64,000 nucleotides of DNA, from assembly GCF_029023865.1 (NCBI RefSeq), contig NZ_CP118969.1, positions 1,488,001-1,552,000 of the forward strand. Direction: 5' to 3'. Positions 38,899 to 46,966 of this stretch are shown one piece after another (within the stretch, counting starts at the first letter, position 1; each line of letters opens with the position of its first letter). The position numbers and the translations under genes were made by a program. The notes under the pieces are model-generated. The model was not told the DNA's origin, searched no databases, and saw only the letters and a program-made list of their open reading frames with translations. The DNA is from Lactococcus lactis (lineage in GTDB: Bacteria; Bacillota; Bacilli; Lactobacillales; Streptococcaceae).

Positions 38899-38956
38899 AT
38901 AAAAATATATAAAGACACATCACGTCTTAGTCCGCATGCCAGTGCGGGCTTTTTTA
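38899..38956 (+). ncRNA. Predicted small RNA R4
   Basis: Extended -10 TGA-TATAAT (38884-38892). 5' hairpin AAGAC-acaucac-GUCUU (about 38912-38928), then the terminator GUCCGCA-loop-UGCGGGC with T6. Plus strand, against the operon. The T run overlaps the stop codon of the minus-strand gene at 38954. Confidence 0.5.
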
Positions 38957-39130
38957 TTTTGTCAGTTCAACCGCTGCTTTATAAGCATTTGACCATTCAT
39001 AAAGCTGAGGGATGAGCGAATTTTGAAGAAAATCTTTTGAGTAAACTGAGAGTTTTTCTTTATAAAATTCGACTGACTCTTGATAAACTACTTGTCCAAG
39101 ATGATTAATTGTTTTTACTTGATTTTTCAT
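38954..39130 (-). CDS. Hypothetical phage protein (58 residues)
   Basis: MKNQVKTINHLGQVVYQESV..., helical, ending AYKAAVELTK. ATG 39128-39130 overlaps the upstream stop as ATGA. Unknown. Confidence 0.65.
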   Translation of the reverse strand: MKNQVKTINHLGQVVYQESVEFYKEKLSVYSKDFLQNSLIPQLYEWSNAYKAAVELTK

Positions 39131-39375
39131 TTCATCACCGCCAACTTTTGACGAAATTCATCATTTTTGCGACGAATAATTAATTCTGTTTCGGCTGATT
39201 CAAGTTTTAAATATGCTTCATCGAGCAATTGATCTCTTGTATCAATCATTTGAGCTTGTGTTGCGATTGTAGTTGACATTTGGTCTACCAGGTCCTTCAA
39301 CTCTTTCATATCACGGACTACATTATTGTAATCAGCAAGAATTTCTTTTTCTTCTTCTGTTTTAAATCCGAACAT
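39127..39375 (-). CDS. Coiled-coil early phage protein
   Basis: 82 residues, heptad-rich throughout (VVRDMKELKDLVDQMSTTIA ... LLDEAYLKLESAETELI). Ribosome site GGGAGTAAAT. Unknown function. Confidence 0.6.
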   Translation of the reverse strand: MFGFKTEEEKEILADYNNVVRDMKELKDLVDQMSTTIATQAQMIDTRDQLLDEAYLKLESAETELIIRRKNDEFRQKLAVMK

Positions 39376-39376
39376 T

Positions 39377-39709
39377 TTATTTACTCCCTCCTGAAAACTT
39401 TTGATAAAATTCTTTGTTTATAAAATCCATCATTTCTTTAAACCTAAACGACCAGTTATCTCCTTTACCATTTGGGTAATATACCCAACCTCCGTTTTCA
39501 ACTGATATTCTTTTTCTTAAATCAGGTTTTCTTAAAACTTTGGAAACTGTTGGAATACTACGGTTTGATTTTTTTATGAATACATCCATACCAACCCAAC
39601 CGTCAAAGTCTTTTTCTTTAAGCTCTTGATATTCAACTTTATCTACAAGAATCTTATCTTCTGGAATTAAAACTGAAATAGTCGCTTGTACTTCAAGTGT
39701 TTGTTCCAT
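39377..39709 (-). CDS. DUF771 family phage protein
   Basis: 110 residues. VEYQELKEKDFDGWVGMDVFIKKSNRS and NGGWVYYPNGKGDNWSFRFKEM are the DUF771 pattern: an excisionase-like winged-helix region found near the switch of streptococcal and lactococcal phages. May control excision or early transcription. Confidence 0.75.
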   Translation of the reverse strand: MEQTLEVQATISVLIPEDKILVDKVEYQELKEKDFDGWVGMDVFIKKSNRSIPTVSKVLRKPDLRKRISVENGGWVYYPNGKGDNWSFRFKEMMDFINKEFYQKFSGGSK

Positions 39710-39721
39710 GGATTTTCCTTT

Positions 39722-40116
39722 CTAAGCTTCAAAATCGAAACTCATTTGTCTGAGTTGCATTTTCGTAGCTGTGGAAGGCTCCCAGTTATTAGTGAAATCA
39801 ACAACTGTATCAAAATGCTTTGCTCTTAATTGAGTTCGTGTAGATACTCCTGTAACTACCTTGACTCCTTGATTGATATCTTTAAACAACTTGCCGCGCT
39901 GTTCTCGAGTGATTTTTCCATATCCTCTAGCTACTTCCGCAACACGTTGGTTAATGCGACTACCAATAAAATAAAATGCTTCCCTTCTTCAAATCTCGTC
40001 CGGTTATTATTAAAATTATTGCTAATAACTTTATTTGTTGTTCCATAACCATCAGCAATTTGTTGTGTAGTCAAAACTCGTTGACCATTTAATTCTGTAA
40101 TCTGTAATTCGTTCAT
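39722..40116 (-). pseudogene. Broken phage antirepressor (ORF6N + ORF6C type)
   Basis: ATG 40114-40116 (AAAGGA upstream) begins MNELQITELNGQRVLTTQQI, an intact ORF6N start, up to EEGKHFILL. The rest continues in another frame (FIGSRINQRVAEVARGYGKIT ... FDTVVDFTNNWEPSTATKMQ), the C-terminal part, ending at 39722. The middle is deleted and the frame is shifted near 39970. Normally it would neutralise the CI repressor on induction. Confidence 0.75.
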
Positions 40117-40129
40117 TTTTGAATCCTTT

Positions 40130-40363
40130 CTATTTTCGTTCTTTTTCGGGAACATTCGCTTTAAAAAAAATGCCTAAATCTTCTTTATCGTATCCAAAAA
40201 TTGAAGCCAATTTGATAAGCTCATTAGCCCCAATAGACACAATGCCGTTTTCTCGTTTTGCGTAAGCGGCTCGTGTTTTCCATCCCATTCGCTTAGCAAC
40301 TTCGTCTTGTGTCAAATCATTTGCGATTCGTTCTGCTTTGATTCTGTTTAAATCAATAGTCAT
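40130..40363 (-). CDS. Cro-like repressor
   Basis: 77 residues from ATG 40361-40363 (GGAG 8 nt upstream). Helix-turn-helix LTQDEVAKRMGWKTRAAYAKRENG. First gene of the lytic operon, divergent from cI. The last codons (NVPEKERK) coincide with operator copy O1. Promoter TTGACA-17-TATTAT at 40402-40430. Confidence 0.85.
   Translation of the reverse strand: MTIDLNRIKAERIANDLTQDEVAKRMGWKTRAAYAKRENGIVSIGANELIKLASIFGYDKEDLGIFFKANVPEKERK
40138..40153. promoter_or_regulatory. Operator copy O1 inside the 3' end of cro
   Basis: GTTCTTTTTCGGGAAC, an imperfect palindrome identical to O2 at 40380-40395; the identity extends about 5 bp further into flanks. It lies within codons for VPEKER of cro and just before the ribosome site of the antirepressor remnant. 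Confidence 0.7.
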
Positions 40364-40379
40364 ATTCATTTCTCCTTTC

Positions 40380-40395
40380 GTTCTTTTTCGGGAAC
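40380..40395. promoter_or_regulatory. Operator copy O2 at the cro start of transcription
   Basis: GTTCTTTTTCGGGAAC begins at the predicted +1 of the cro promoter (about 40395) and covers the first transcribed bases; bound repressor would block cro. Confidence 0.75.
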
Positions 40396-40401
40396 AAATC
40401 A

Positions 40402-40430
40402 ATAATATCACTATCGTTCTCTTTTGTCAA
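40402..40430 (-). promoter_or_regulatory. Lytic (cro) promoter
   Basis: TTGACA (40425-40430), 17-bp spacer, TATTAT (40402-40407), the best consensus match in the prophage early region. Confidence 0.8.
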
Positions 40431-40476
40431 CAGAAAAGTTATAAAAAAAAACAAAAAAACTTTTTTTGTTTACATC

Positions 40477-40505
40477 TTGTGCTTTTTCGGGAACAGTGGT
40501 ATAAT
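40477..40505 (+). promoter_or_regulatory. Lysogenic (cI) promoter with operator O3 in its spacer
   Basis: TTGTGC (40477-40482), 17-bp spacer, TGG-TATAAT (40500-40505). The operator variant GTGCTTTTTCGGGAAC (40479-40494, one mismatch to O1/O2) overlaps the -35 and spacer, so repressor can also shut off its own gene. Confidence 0.7.
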
Positions 40506-40534
40506 GTTTTTATCAAGTTTATAGAGAGAAAATC

Positions 40535-41053
40535 ATGCGAACAAATGAAGAAATTGTAAGAATACTAATAGATGAAAAAAATAAACAAAATCTTTCCATA
40601 TCTGAATTAGCTAGAAGAGTTGATATGGCGAAATCTGCTATATCTAGATATTTTAATTTTAGTAGAGAATTCCCGTTGAATCGTGCTGATGATTTTGCTA
40701 GAGCCCTAGGAATATCTACAGAGTATCTGTTAGGTATATCTAAAGATGAAATGCCTAATAAAACAAAAAAACAGTCTCCTATAGTAGAAGAAATAAATAA
40801 AATTAGTTCACAACTCGAAGAGCCAAGACAAAAAATAGTTTTAGAGACTGCAAATGTTCAACTAAAAGAACAAGAAGAACAGAATAAAGTTAAACAAATA
40901 GAAGATTATCGTCTGACCGATGAATATCTTGAAGAACAAATAAGTAAAGCTAGTGCCTATGGCGGTGGACAGCTTAACGACAATGATAAAGAATTCTTCA
41001 AACGTTTGTTGAAAAATACTCTTAAAGAAAAAATTGATAAAGGCGATTTATGA
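40535..41053 (+). CDS. CI-like repressor without self-cleavage domain
   Basis: 172 residues. N-terminal helix-turn-helix SISELARRVDMAKSAISRYFN with the following LGISTEYLLGI typical of XRE-type phage repressors. The C-terminal half is helical and charged and has no S24 peptidase (no Ser/Lys pair), so it cannot self-cleave through RecA. The next gene, an ImmA-type protease, overlaps it (ATGA) and is the likely cleaving partner. Confidence 0.87.
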   Translation: MRTNEEIVRILIDEKNKQNLSISELARRVDMAKSAISRYFNFSREFPLNRADDFARALGISTEYLLGISKDEMPNKTKKQSPIVEEINKISSQLEEPRQKIVLETANVQLKEQEEQNKVKQIEDYRLTDEYLEEQISKASAYGGGQLNDNDKEFFKRLLKNTLKEKIDKGDL

Positions 41054-41487
41054 GTAAACTTAGAGAACTTTCTCGAGAGCTTGGTGCTGAAATTATATAT
41101 TTCATTCCATCAGAAAATGATGTTGTATTAATTGATGATATTAAGGGATTGTATCTTCCTGAATATAATATTATCTATATCAGAGATGATTTGACGATAA
41201 TAGAACAAGAAAACGTTATTCTTCATGAATTAGGCCACTGTTATTGTGGACACACCCATTATAATTGCCATTCTAAAATGTTTGGGAGTAAGCAAGAGGC
41301 ACAAGCTGACCGATTCATGGTAGTTTACAGATTCAATGAATGGCTTTCTAAATGGGATTTTGCACCAGAACCAAATGAAATTAATATCAGTCAGTTCATG
41401 GATGCGTATGAACTCAATAATAAACTTAAGTGGATATGCGAATCAGTTATTGAAGAGTATACTGCTGAATATCATGAAGTTATTTAA
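41050..41487 (+). CDS. ImmA/IrrE-family metallopeptidase
   Basis: 145 residues. Zinc motif HELGH (59-63) followed by KQEAQADRF with the third ligand, the pattern of the ImmA/IrrE (DUF955) family. In ICEBs1 and phi105, ImmA cleaves the ImmR-type repressor to induce. Here it is translationally coupled to the repressor, so it probably controls lysogeny. Confidence 0.87.
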   Translation: MSKLRELSRELGAEIIYFIPSENDVVLIDDIKGLYLPEYNIIYIRDDLTIIEQENVILHELGHCYCGHTHYNCHSKMFGSKQEAQADRFMVVYRFNEWLSKWDFAPEPNEINISQFMDAYELNNKLKWICESVIEEYTAEYHEVI

Positions 41488-41546
41488 ATAAAAACTACGA
41501 GCAATATCTCGAATCTCGTTAAAAGCTAGGTTAGGAAGTAATACAC

Positions 41547-42047
41547 ATGAAAAATGGAAAAAATCCTAAAGCTAAAAAACCAATTTATAAAAGAATTTGG
41601 TTCTGGATTGTTGTAGTAATCGTAGTAGCTGTTATAGGTAGCGCACTTGGAGGAGGCGGGAAAGACAAAGATAAAGATTCATCAGATTCTAAGTCTACTG
41701 CAACATCTAAATCTTCTAGCCAAGCTAAAATTTCTTCTAGTTCTTCTAGTTCTTCTGAAAAACCAAAATCAGGATGGACACAAGAAATTTATGATTCTAT
41801 TACATCTGCACAAACCAACATCAACGATGATGGAACTATGTCTTACTCTGGTGGTACTCCTTATGCTGAAATTGAAGCAAAAGTTGGTAAACCAGATACT
41901 ACTTCAGAATCAAGTATAGGTAATCAAACTATAGTTACAGTAAACTGGACTTCTATCTCATGGCTCAAAGGTGAGACTCAAAGTATCACTATCCAATATG
42001 ATAAAGCTACAGGACAAATAACAAGCAAATCTAAATTTAATTCATAA
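41547..42047 (+). CDS. Membrane-anchored DUF3862-like surface protein (lysogenic conversion candidate)
   Basis: 166 residues: basic start, one membrane segment (about 17-36, IWFWIVVVIVVAVIGSALGG), a Lys/Asp/Ser-rich linker (40-75), then a DUF3862-like fold (TYAEIEAKVGKPDTTSES ... NWTSISWLKG). Expressed from the lysogeny side between immA and int, so likely made in the lysogen and displayed outside. Such proteins often block superinfection; unproven here. Ribosome site AGGAAG. Confidence 0.72.
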   Translation: MKNGKNPKAKKPIYKRIWFWIVVVIVVAVIGSALGGGGKDKDKDSSDSKSTATSKSSSQAKISSSSSSSSEKPKSGWTQEIYDSITSAQTNINDDGTMSYSGGTPYAEIEAKVGKPDTTSESSIGNQTIVTVNWTSISWLKGETQSITIQYDKATGQITSKSKFNS

Positions 42048-42052
42048 TAAAT

Positions 42053-42131
42053 AAAAATCCACCCAAACTTTGGACGGCTAGGGCGGATTTAAACTATAAA
42101 GTAGTACAAAAGCTTTTAATAAGCTTTTTTA
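42053..42131 (+). terminator. Tandem terminators after the surface protein gene
   Basis: First hairpin AATCCnCCC/GGGnGGATT (42057-42090), then AAAAGCTT-ttaat-AAGCTTTTTT (42108-42130) with a clear T run. They separate the lysogeny genes from int. Confidence 0.7.
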
Positions 42132-42171
42132 CTGTACTCATTTTATCATAGAAATGGAGTAAAAAGCAAAT

Positions 42172-43296
42172 ATGGCTACATATCAAAAACGTGGGAAAAC
42201 TTGGCAGTATTCAATATCAAGAACAAAACAAGGACTTCCTCGTCTAACAAAGGGTGGTTTTTCTACAAAGTCCGATGCACAAGCTGAAGCAATGGATATT
42301 GAAAGCAAACTAAAAAAAGGATTTATTGTTGACCCCATTAAGCAAGAAATTTCCGAATATTTTAAAGAATGGATGGAACTTTATAAGAAAAATGCAATTG
42401 ATGAAATGACTTATAAAGGTTATGAGCAAACGTTAAAATATTTAAAAACCTATATGCCAAATGTTTTAATTTCCGAAATAACAGCATCTTCTTATCAAAG
42501 AGTGCTAAATAAATTTGCTGAAACACACGCCAAAGCATCTACAAAAGGGTTTCATACTAGAGTTAGAGCATCTATTCAACAACTCATTGAAGAGGGACGA
42601 CTGCAAAAAGATTTTACCACTCGTGCAGTAGTTAAAGGTAATGGAAATGATAAAGCCGAGCAAGACAAGTTTGTAAATTTTGATGAATACAAGCAATTAG
42701 TTGATTATTTCAGAAATAGGCTTAATCCAAACTATTCATCTCCCACTATGCTGTTTATAATTTCAATTACTGGAATGAGAGCCAGTGAAGTTTTTGGATT
42801 AGTATGGGATGATATTAATTTTGATAATAATGTCATTAAGTGCCACAGAACTTGGAATTACAGAAACAAAGTCGGTGGTTTCAAAAAGCCCAAAACAGAT
42901 GCTGGAATAAGAGATATTGTTATAGATGATGAAAGTATGCAATTGCTAAAAGATTTTAGAGAACAGCAAAAAACATTATTTGAAAGTTTGGGTATAAAAC
43001 CGATACATGACTTTGTTTGTTATCATCCTTATAGAAAAATAATAACTCTCTCAGCTTTGCAAAATACATTAGATCATGCATTGGAAAAACTAAAGATTTC
43101 TACTCCACTTACTGTACACGGTTTAAGGCACACTCATGCTTCTGTTCTCCTCTATCATGGAGTTGATATCATGACTGTTTCAAAACGCCTAGGACACGCA
43201 AGTGTGGCTATCACACAGCAAACCTATATCCATATTATAAAAGAGCTAGAAAATAAAGATAAGGATAAAATAATTGAGCTACTAATGGAGTTATAA
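42172..43296 (+). CDS. int: Phage integrase, tyrosine recombinase (phiLC3/Tuc2009-like)
   Basis: 374 residues, the same length as the phiLC3 and Tuc2009 integrases. N-terminal AP2-like arm-binding domain (MATYQKRGKTWQYSISR), SAM-like core-binding domain and catalytic domain with R203 (ITGMRASEV), H316-x2-R319 (HGLRHTHAS), H342 (LGHAS) and the nucleophile Y352 (QTYIHI). All catalytic residues are present. It lies at the right prophage end, facing out. Confidence 0.95.
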   Translation: MATYQKRGKTWQYSISRTKQGLPRLTKGGFSTKSDAQAEAMDIESKLKKGFIVDPIKQEISEYFKEWMELYKKNAIDEMTYKGYEQTLKYLKTYMPNVLISEITASSYQRVLNKFAETHAKASTKGFHTRVRASIQQLIEEGRLQKDFTTRAVVKGNGNDKAEQDKFVNFDEYKQLVDYFRNRLNPNYSSPTMLFIISITGMRASEVFGLVWDDINFDNNVIKCHRTWNYRNKVGGFKKPKTDAGIRDIVIDDESMQLLKDFREQQKTLFESLGIKPIHDFVCYHPYRKIITLSALQNTLDHALEKLKISTPLTVHGLRHTHASVLLYHGVDIMTVSKRLGHASVAITQQTYIHIIKELENKDKDKIIELLMEL

Positions 43297-43417
43297 TTTT
43301 CTTACAACAAAAATACAACAAATCATTAAAAATCAAGAATAAAGCCATTATCTAAAGCACATCTATCCTTTACTATGTAGTTTTTCATGGGAGCTCAAGA
43401 AAACTAAATTAGTACAA
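43297..43417. other. Presumed attR-side junction
   Basis: Non-coding stretch between int and radC. TACAACAAAAATACAACAAA at 43303-43322 could be an integrase arm site. TTTTTCATG (43381-43389) differs by one base from the 9-bp core TTCTTCATG recalled for phiLC3-type phages. I found no matching partner near 7-8.2 kb, so the exact junction is unresolved. Confidence 0.35.
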
Positions 43418-43458
43418 AATAAAAGAACAGTTTTTATTGACTGTTCTTTTTCTTTTCT
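43418..43458. terminator. Bidirectional terminator between int and radC
   Basis: Perfect AAAAGAACAGT/ACTGTTCTTTT stem (43421-43431, 43440-43450) with T runs on both strands; serves radC on minus and blocks readthrough from int. Confidence 0.8.
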
Positions 43459-43494
43459 TTATAGTTGAGAAGTGATTGTTTGTTATATAATCCT

Positions 43495-44175
43495 TCACTT
43501 TCTGATCTCTTCTTCCCGAAAACTAAAATAATTACCAGCCCCTACAATAATATGGTCAATAAAATTGATCCCCACATCCTCACAAGATTTTTTTATTTTG
43601 TCAGTAAATATTTTATCAGCCTGACTGGGTCGTAAATTTCCTGAGGGATGATTATGTGCAACTAACAGTCCTACTGAGAGATTTTTTATTGCATGATAAA
43701 GAATCTCTCTAGGGCTTGCAGTTGCCTGATTAACCGCCCCTATAAAAATTGTCTTTTTTTCAATAATTCGATTTTGACCATCTAAATAAGTCGCTACAAG
43801 ATGCTCTTGCTCAAAATTTTGCATTTCAAAAGCAAGACTCAGGCCATACTCTCTGGAACTCAAAACTTGACCGTAACGTTTTCTATTAGTGGTTTGTATC
43901 CTTTTTCCAAATTCAATCATTGCTCGAATTTCAATGGATTTTGCCAGTCCAATGCCTGAAATTTCTCTGAGTTCATTAATCGAAGCTTTGCGCAAATTAT
44001 CCAAAGTTTCAAAATGTTGAAGAATTTCCAAGGCCAAATTTAATGATGAGTATTTTTTTGTCCCTGTTCGCAATAATATCGCTAACAGCTCAACATCAGA
44101 CAAGCACTCTTCTCCTAAAAATTCTAAGCGTTCCCTAGGTTGCATCGGATACGGATTTTCTCTTAGTTCATACAT
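43495..44175 (-). CDS. radC: RadC family JAMM-domain protein
   Basis: 226 residues: N-terminal helix-hairpin-helix (INELREISGIGLAKSIEI) and C-terminal JAB1/MPN-like domain with the metal motif HNHPSGNLRPSQAD. Of typical length. The function is debated (not needed for repair in several species). Prophage insertion lies just past its 3' end. Confidence 0.93.
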   Translation of the reverse strand: MYELRENPYPMQPRERLEFLGEECLSDVELLAILLRTGTKKYSSLNLALEILQHFETLDNLRKASINELREISGIGLAKSIEIRAMIEFGKRIQTTNRKRYGQVLSSREYGLSLAFEMQNFEQEHLVATYLDGQNRIIEKKTIFIGAVNQATASPREILYHAIKNLSVGLLVAHNHPSGNLRPSQADKIFTDKIKKSCEDVGINFIDHIIVGAGNYFSFREEEIRK

Positions 44176-44227
44176 ACTATTATATACGGAAAAATCTGGT
44201 CTTTGTAACTGACAAAAGATTAATTAA

Positions 44228-44263
44228 CCAAAAAAGTTCTGATGAATCTCAGAACTTTTTATT
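44228..44263 (-). terminator. Terminator of glmS
   Basis: AAAGTTCTGA-loop-TCAGAACTTT with T6 on the minus strand. Confidence 0.8.
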
Positions 44264-44276
44264 TTTAGTTATCATT

Positions 44277-44302
44277 TTACTGACAGAAATTTCTGTCAGT
44301 AA
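44277..44302. repeat. 26-bp perfect palindrome built on ACTGACAGA
   Basis: Two inverted copies of TTACTGACAGAAA meet at the centre, just past the glmS stop. Shorter copies of ACTGACAGA/TCTGTCAGT occur at several other places in the host part (see findings). Confidence 0.75.
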
Positions 44303-44305
44303 CTT

Positions 44306-46123
44306 TTATTCAACTGTTACTGCTTTAGCTAAATTACGTGGTTTATCAACATCAAGTCCACGTTGCATTGACGCATAATAAGCAATTAACTGTGTTGGAA
44401 TAACCATTGAAATTGCTGACAAATAAGGATGAACTTGGTTGACAACAATTGTATCATCTTCACGAGCCACTCCTTCTTCAACAATTGTGATAGCTGAGGC
44501 TCCACGAGCCACTGTTTCCATTACATTTCCACGAGTATGAGCTGCTACTTCTTCATTATTAGAAATTAAAGCAAGTACTGGAGTTCCTTTTTCAATCAAT
44601 GAAATCGTTCCATGTTTTAATTCTCCAGCAGCAAATCCTTCACATTGAATATAAGAAATTTCTTTTAATTTGAGAGAAGCTTCCATTGCTACATAATAAT
44701 CTTGTTTTCGACCAATATAGAAGGCATTGCGAGTAGTTGGCAATAAGTCAGCTACAATTGCTGCAATTTCATCCTTTTCAGATAAAGTGGCTTCAATTGA
44801 TTGAGCAACTAAAGACAATTCTTTAACTAAATCAAATTCTTTTGCTTTAACTTCCCCTTCAGCCTCACCAACTGCCTTTGCAAGAAAAGCCAAAGTTGCA
44901 ATTTGTCCTGTATATGCTTTGGTTGAAGCAACTGCAATTTCTGGTCCAGCACCGATTAACATTGTATAAGTTGCTTCGCGTGACAAAGTAGAACCGGGAA
45001 CATTTGTAACTGTTAAGCTTGGAAGTCCTAATTCATTTACTTTTACTAAAACCTGACGGCTGTCAGCCGTTTCACCAGACTGTGAAAGGAAAATAAAGAA
45101 TGGTTTTTGGCTCAGCAAAGGCATATCATAGCCCCATTCTGAAGCAAGACCAAGTTCAACCGGTGTATTTGTCAAAGACTCAAGCATCATTTTTGCCCCA
45201 AAACCTGCATGATAAGACGTTCCGGCGGCAATAATATAAATACGATCAGCCTCTTGAATTCCTTTGATAATGTCTTGATCAACTTTCATTGTTCCATCTT
45301 CATTTGCATAAGTCGCAATGAGTTTACGCATAACTGCGGGTTGCTCATCAATTTCTTTGAGCATGTAGAAAGGATAAGTTCCTTTTCCAATGTCAGATAA
45401 ATCAAGTTCAGCTGTGTATGACTCACGTGAAAGTACATTACCTTCGTAATCCATAACTGTAACATTATCTTTTATTAACACAACAAGCTCTTTATCGTGA
45501 ATTTCCATAAATTCAGACGTTTCACGAATCATCGCCATAGCATCTGAGCAGACCATGTTGTAGCCTTCGCCAAGGCCGATTAATAATGGTGATTTATTTT
45601 TGGCAACATAAATCACTTCTGCATCTTCGCTATCCATAAGAGCAAAGGCATAAGAACCTTTAATTAAGCTTAGAGCTTTTTTGAATGCTTCAAGTGTTGA
45701 TAGTCCTTCTTCTTCAGCAAATTTAGCAATTAAATGAACCGCAATTTCAGTATCGGTTTGTCCTTTAAAAGTATCATTCATCAAAAATTCGTTTTTAAGT
45801 TCAACAAAATTTTCAATCACACCATTATGTACTAAAATAAAGCGACCTGATGTTGAAGTATGTGGATGAGCATTGTCTTCCGTTGGTTTACCATGAGTAG
45901 CCCAACGTGTGTGACCAATGCCGGCTGTTCCTGAAACATCAATCCCTAACTTTCCTCTTAAGTCTGCAATACGTCCGACAGATTTAACTAATTTTGCTGC
46001 TGTTTCTTGACCATTTACAAAAATACCTGCTGAATCATAACCACGATATTCAAGTTTTTCTAGTCCTTGCATCAAAATATCAGTTGCATTTTTACTACCT
46101 ACAACACCAACAATCCCACACAT
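44306..46123 (-). CDS. glmS: Glutamine--fructose-6-phosphate aminotransferase
   Basis: 605 residues. N-terminal glutaminase begins MCGIVGVVG (catalytic Cys after Met removal) with [13 protein letters not shown]. Two SIS sugar-isomerase domains follow, and the C-terminus ends [15 protein letters not shown]. Makes glucosamine-6-phosphate for peptidoglycan. Consensus promoter TTGACA-17-TATAAT at 46197-46225; I looked for and did not see a glmS ribozyme in its 70-nt leader. Confidence 0.98.
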   Translation of the reverse strand: MCGIVGVVGSKNATDILMQGLEKLEYRGYDSAGIFVNGQETAAKLVKSVGRIADLRGKLGIDVSGTAGIGHTRWATHGKPTEDNAHPHTSTSGRFILVHNGVIENFVELKNEFLMNDTFKGQTDTEIAVHLIAKFAEEEGLSTLEAFKKALSLIKGSYAFALMDSEDAEVIYVAKNKSPLLIGLGEGYNMVCSDAMAMIRETSEFMEIHDKELVVLIKDNVTVMDYEGNVLSRESYTAELDLSDIGKGTYPFYMLKEIDEQPAVMRKLIATYANEDGTMKVDQDIIKGIQEADRIYIIAAGTSYHAGFGAKMMLESLTNTPVELGLASEWGYDMPLLSQKPFFIFLSQSGETADSRQVLVKVNELGLPSLTVTNVPGSTLSREATYTMLIGAGPEIAVASTKAYTGQIATLAFLAKAVGEAEGEVKAKEFDLVKELSLVAQSIEATLSEKDEIAAIVADLLPTTRNAFYIGRKQDYYVAMEASLKLKEISYIQCEGFAAGELKHGTISLIEKGTPVLALISNNEEVAAHTRGNVMETVARGASAITIVEEGVAREDDTIVVNQVHPYLSAISMVIPTQLIAYYASMQRGLDVDKPRNLAKAVTVE

Positions 46124-46196
46124 AATAAAGCTCCATTTAACTCACCTTTAAAATTGGTATAGTTAATTATTTTTCTAATATTTATTTATAAATAGC

Positions 46197-46225
46197 ATTA
46201 TATTACACTTATTTGTCGTTGTCAA
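46197..46225 (-). promoter_or_regulatory. glmS promoter
   Basis: Perfect TTGACA (46220-46225), 17-bp spacer, TATAAT (46197-46202). Confidence 0.9.
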
Positions 46226-46285
46226 GTATAAAACTTCTAATAAAACTCAAAAAGACGATAATTGGTATAATTTATTTTCAACATT

Positions 46286-46318
46286 AATAAAAACCAATTG
46301 ATATCAATTGGTTTTTTT
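46286..46318. terminator. Terminator overlapping the 3' end of the PAP2 gene
   Basis: AAAACCAATTGA/TCAATTGGTTTT stem with A and T runs on either side; the PAP2 stop codon lies in it. Confidence 0.75.
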
Positions 46319-46960
46319 AGATTTTTCTTGATACTTAATATATGTGGGGTAAGTAAGTAATAGAATACTAATTCCTTCGAGAAATCCGCCGATTGTATCA
46401 CTTGGATAATGTACCCCTACAAAAATTCTTGAAAACATTACTAATGCAATTAATATAATACATAAAATGCCTAATAAAATTTTAGAAGAACGATTTTTAA
46501 GTTTTCCTAGACAGATAAAGAAAATACTTCCAAAAATAATTGTTGCAAAAATGGAATGTCCGCTTGGAAAACTTTTCCCAGCTTCATTGGCAAAAGCCGC
46601 TAACCGATGAATATCAGGACGTTCTCGACCAATAATTACTTTAATAACAGTATTTAAAGCAAGGCTTAAAACAACTGTTGCCGCAAACCAGATTGTTGCT
46701 TCTTTCTGTTTAAAGAGAAGATATAAAACCAAAGCAAGTAGAGCTGCGACAATTATTCCACCTTTATCTCCAAAAATATTTGTCATATGAGAGAAAAAGT
46801 AAGTGAGTCCCGAAGAGCCTTGTAAATGAAAAGCCCAAGTTTGAATTGGTCGATCAAAAGGAAATGGACCATGAGTAAAATCAATTTTAACAAAGAGCGC
46901 TAAAATTAAAAAGGCAAGGGTGGTAACAGCACCCGAAATATAATAGATTTTTTTATTCAT
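46304..46960 (-). CDS. PAP2-family membrane phosphatase (PgpB/undecaprenyl-PP type)
   Basis: 218 residues with six membrane segments and the full lipid phosphatase signature: KVIIGRERP, SFPSGHS and SRIFVGVHYPSD. Probably dephosphorylates undecaprenyl diphosphate or phosphatidylglycerophosphate on the outer face. Lies 6 bp after the sensor kinase gene and may be part of that operon. Confidence 0.88.
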   Translation of the reverse strand: MNKKIYYISGAVTTLAFLILALFVKIDFTHGPFPFDRPIQTWAFHLQGSSGLTYFFSHMTNIFGDKGGIIVAALLALVLYLLFKQKEATIWFAATVVLSLALNTVIKVIIGRERPDIHRLAAFANEAGKSFPSGHSIFATIIFGSIFFICLGKLKNRSSKILLGILCIILIALVMFSRIFVGVHYPSDTIGGFLEGISILLLTYPTYIKYQEKSKKTN

Positions 46961-46966
46961 AATTAA

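Noticed and set aside
43378-43392. TTTTTCATG as a proven attR core
   Set aside because: One mismatch to the recalled core and no left-end partner; kept only as a lead.
46124-46196. glmS ribozyme in the glmS leader
   Set aside because: The leader is only about 70 nt, AT-rich, without the conserved core.
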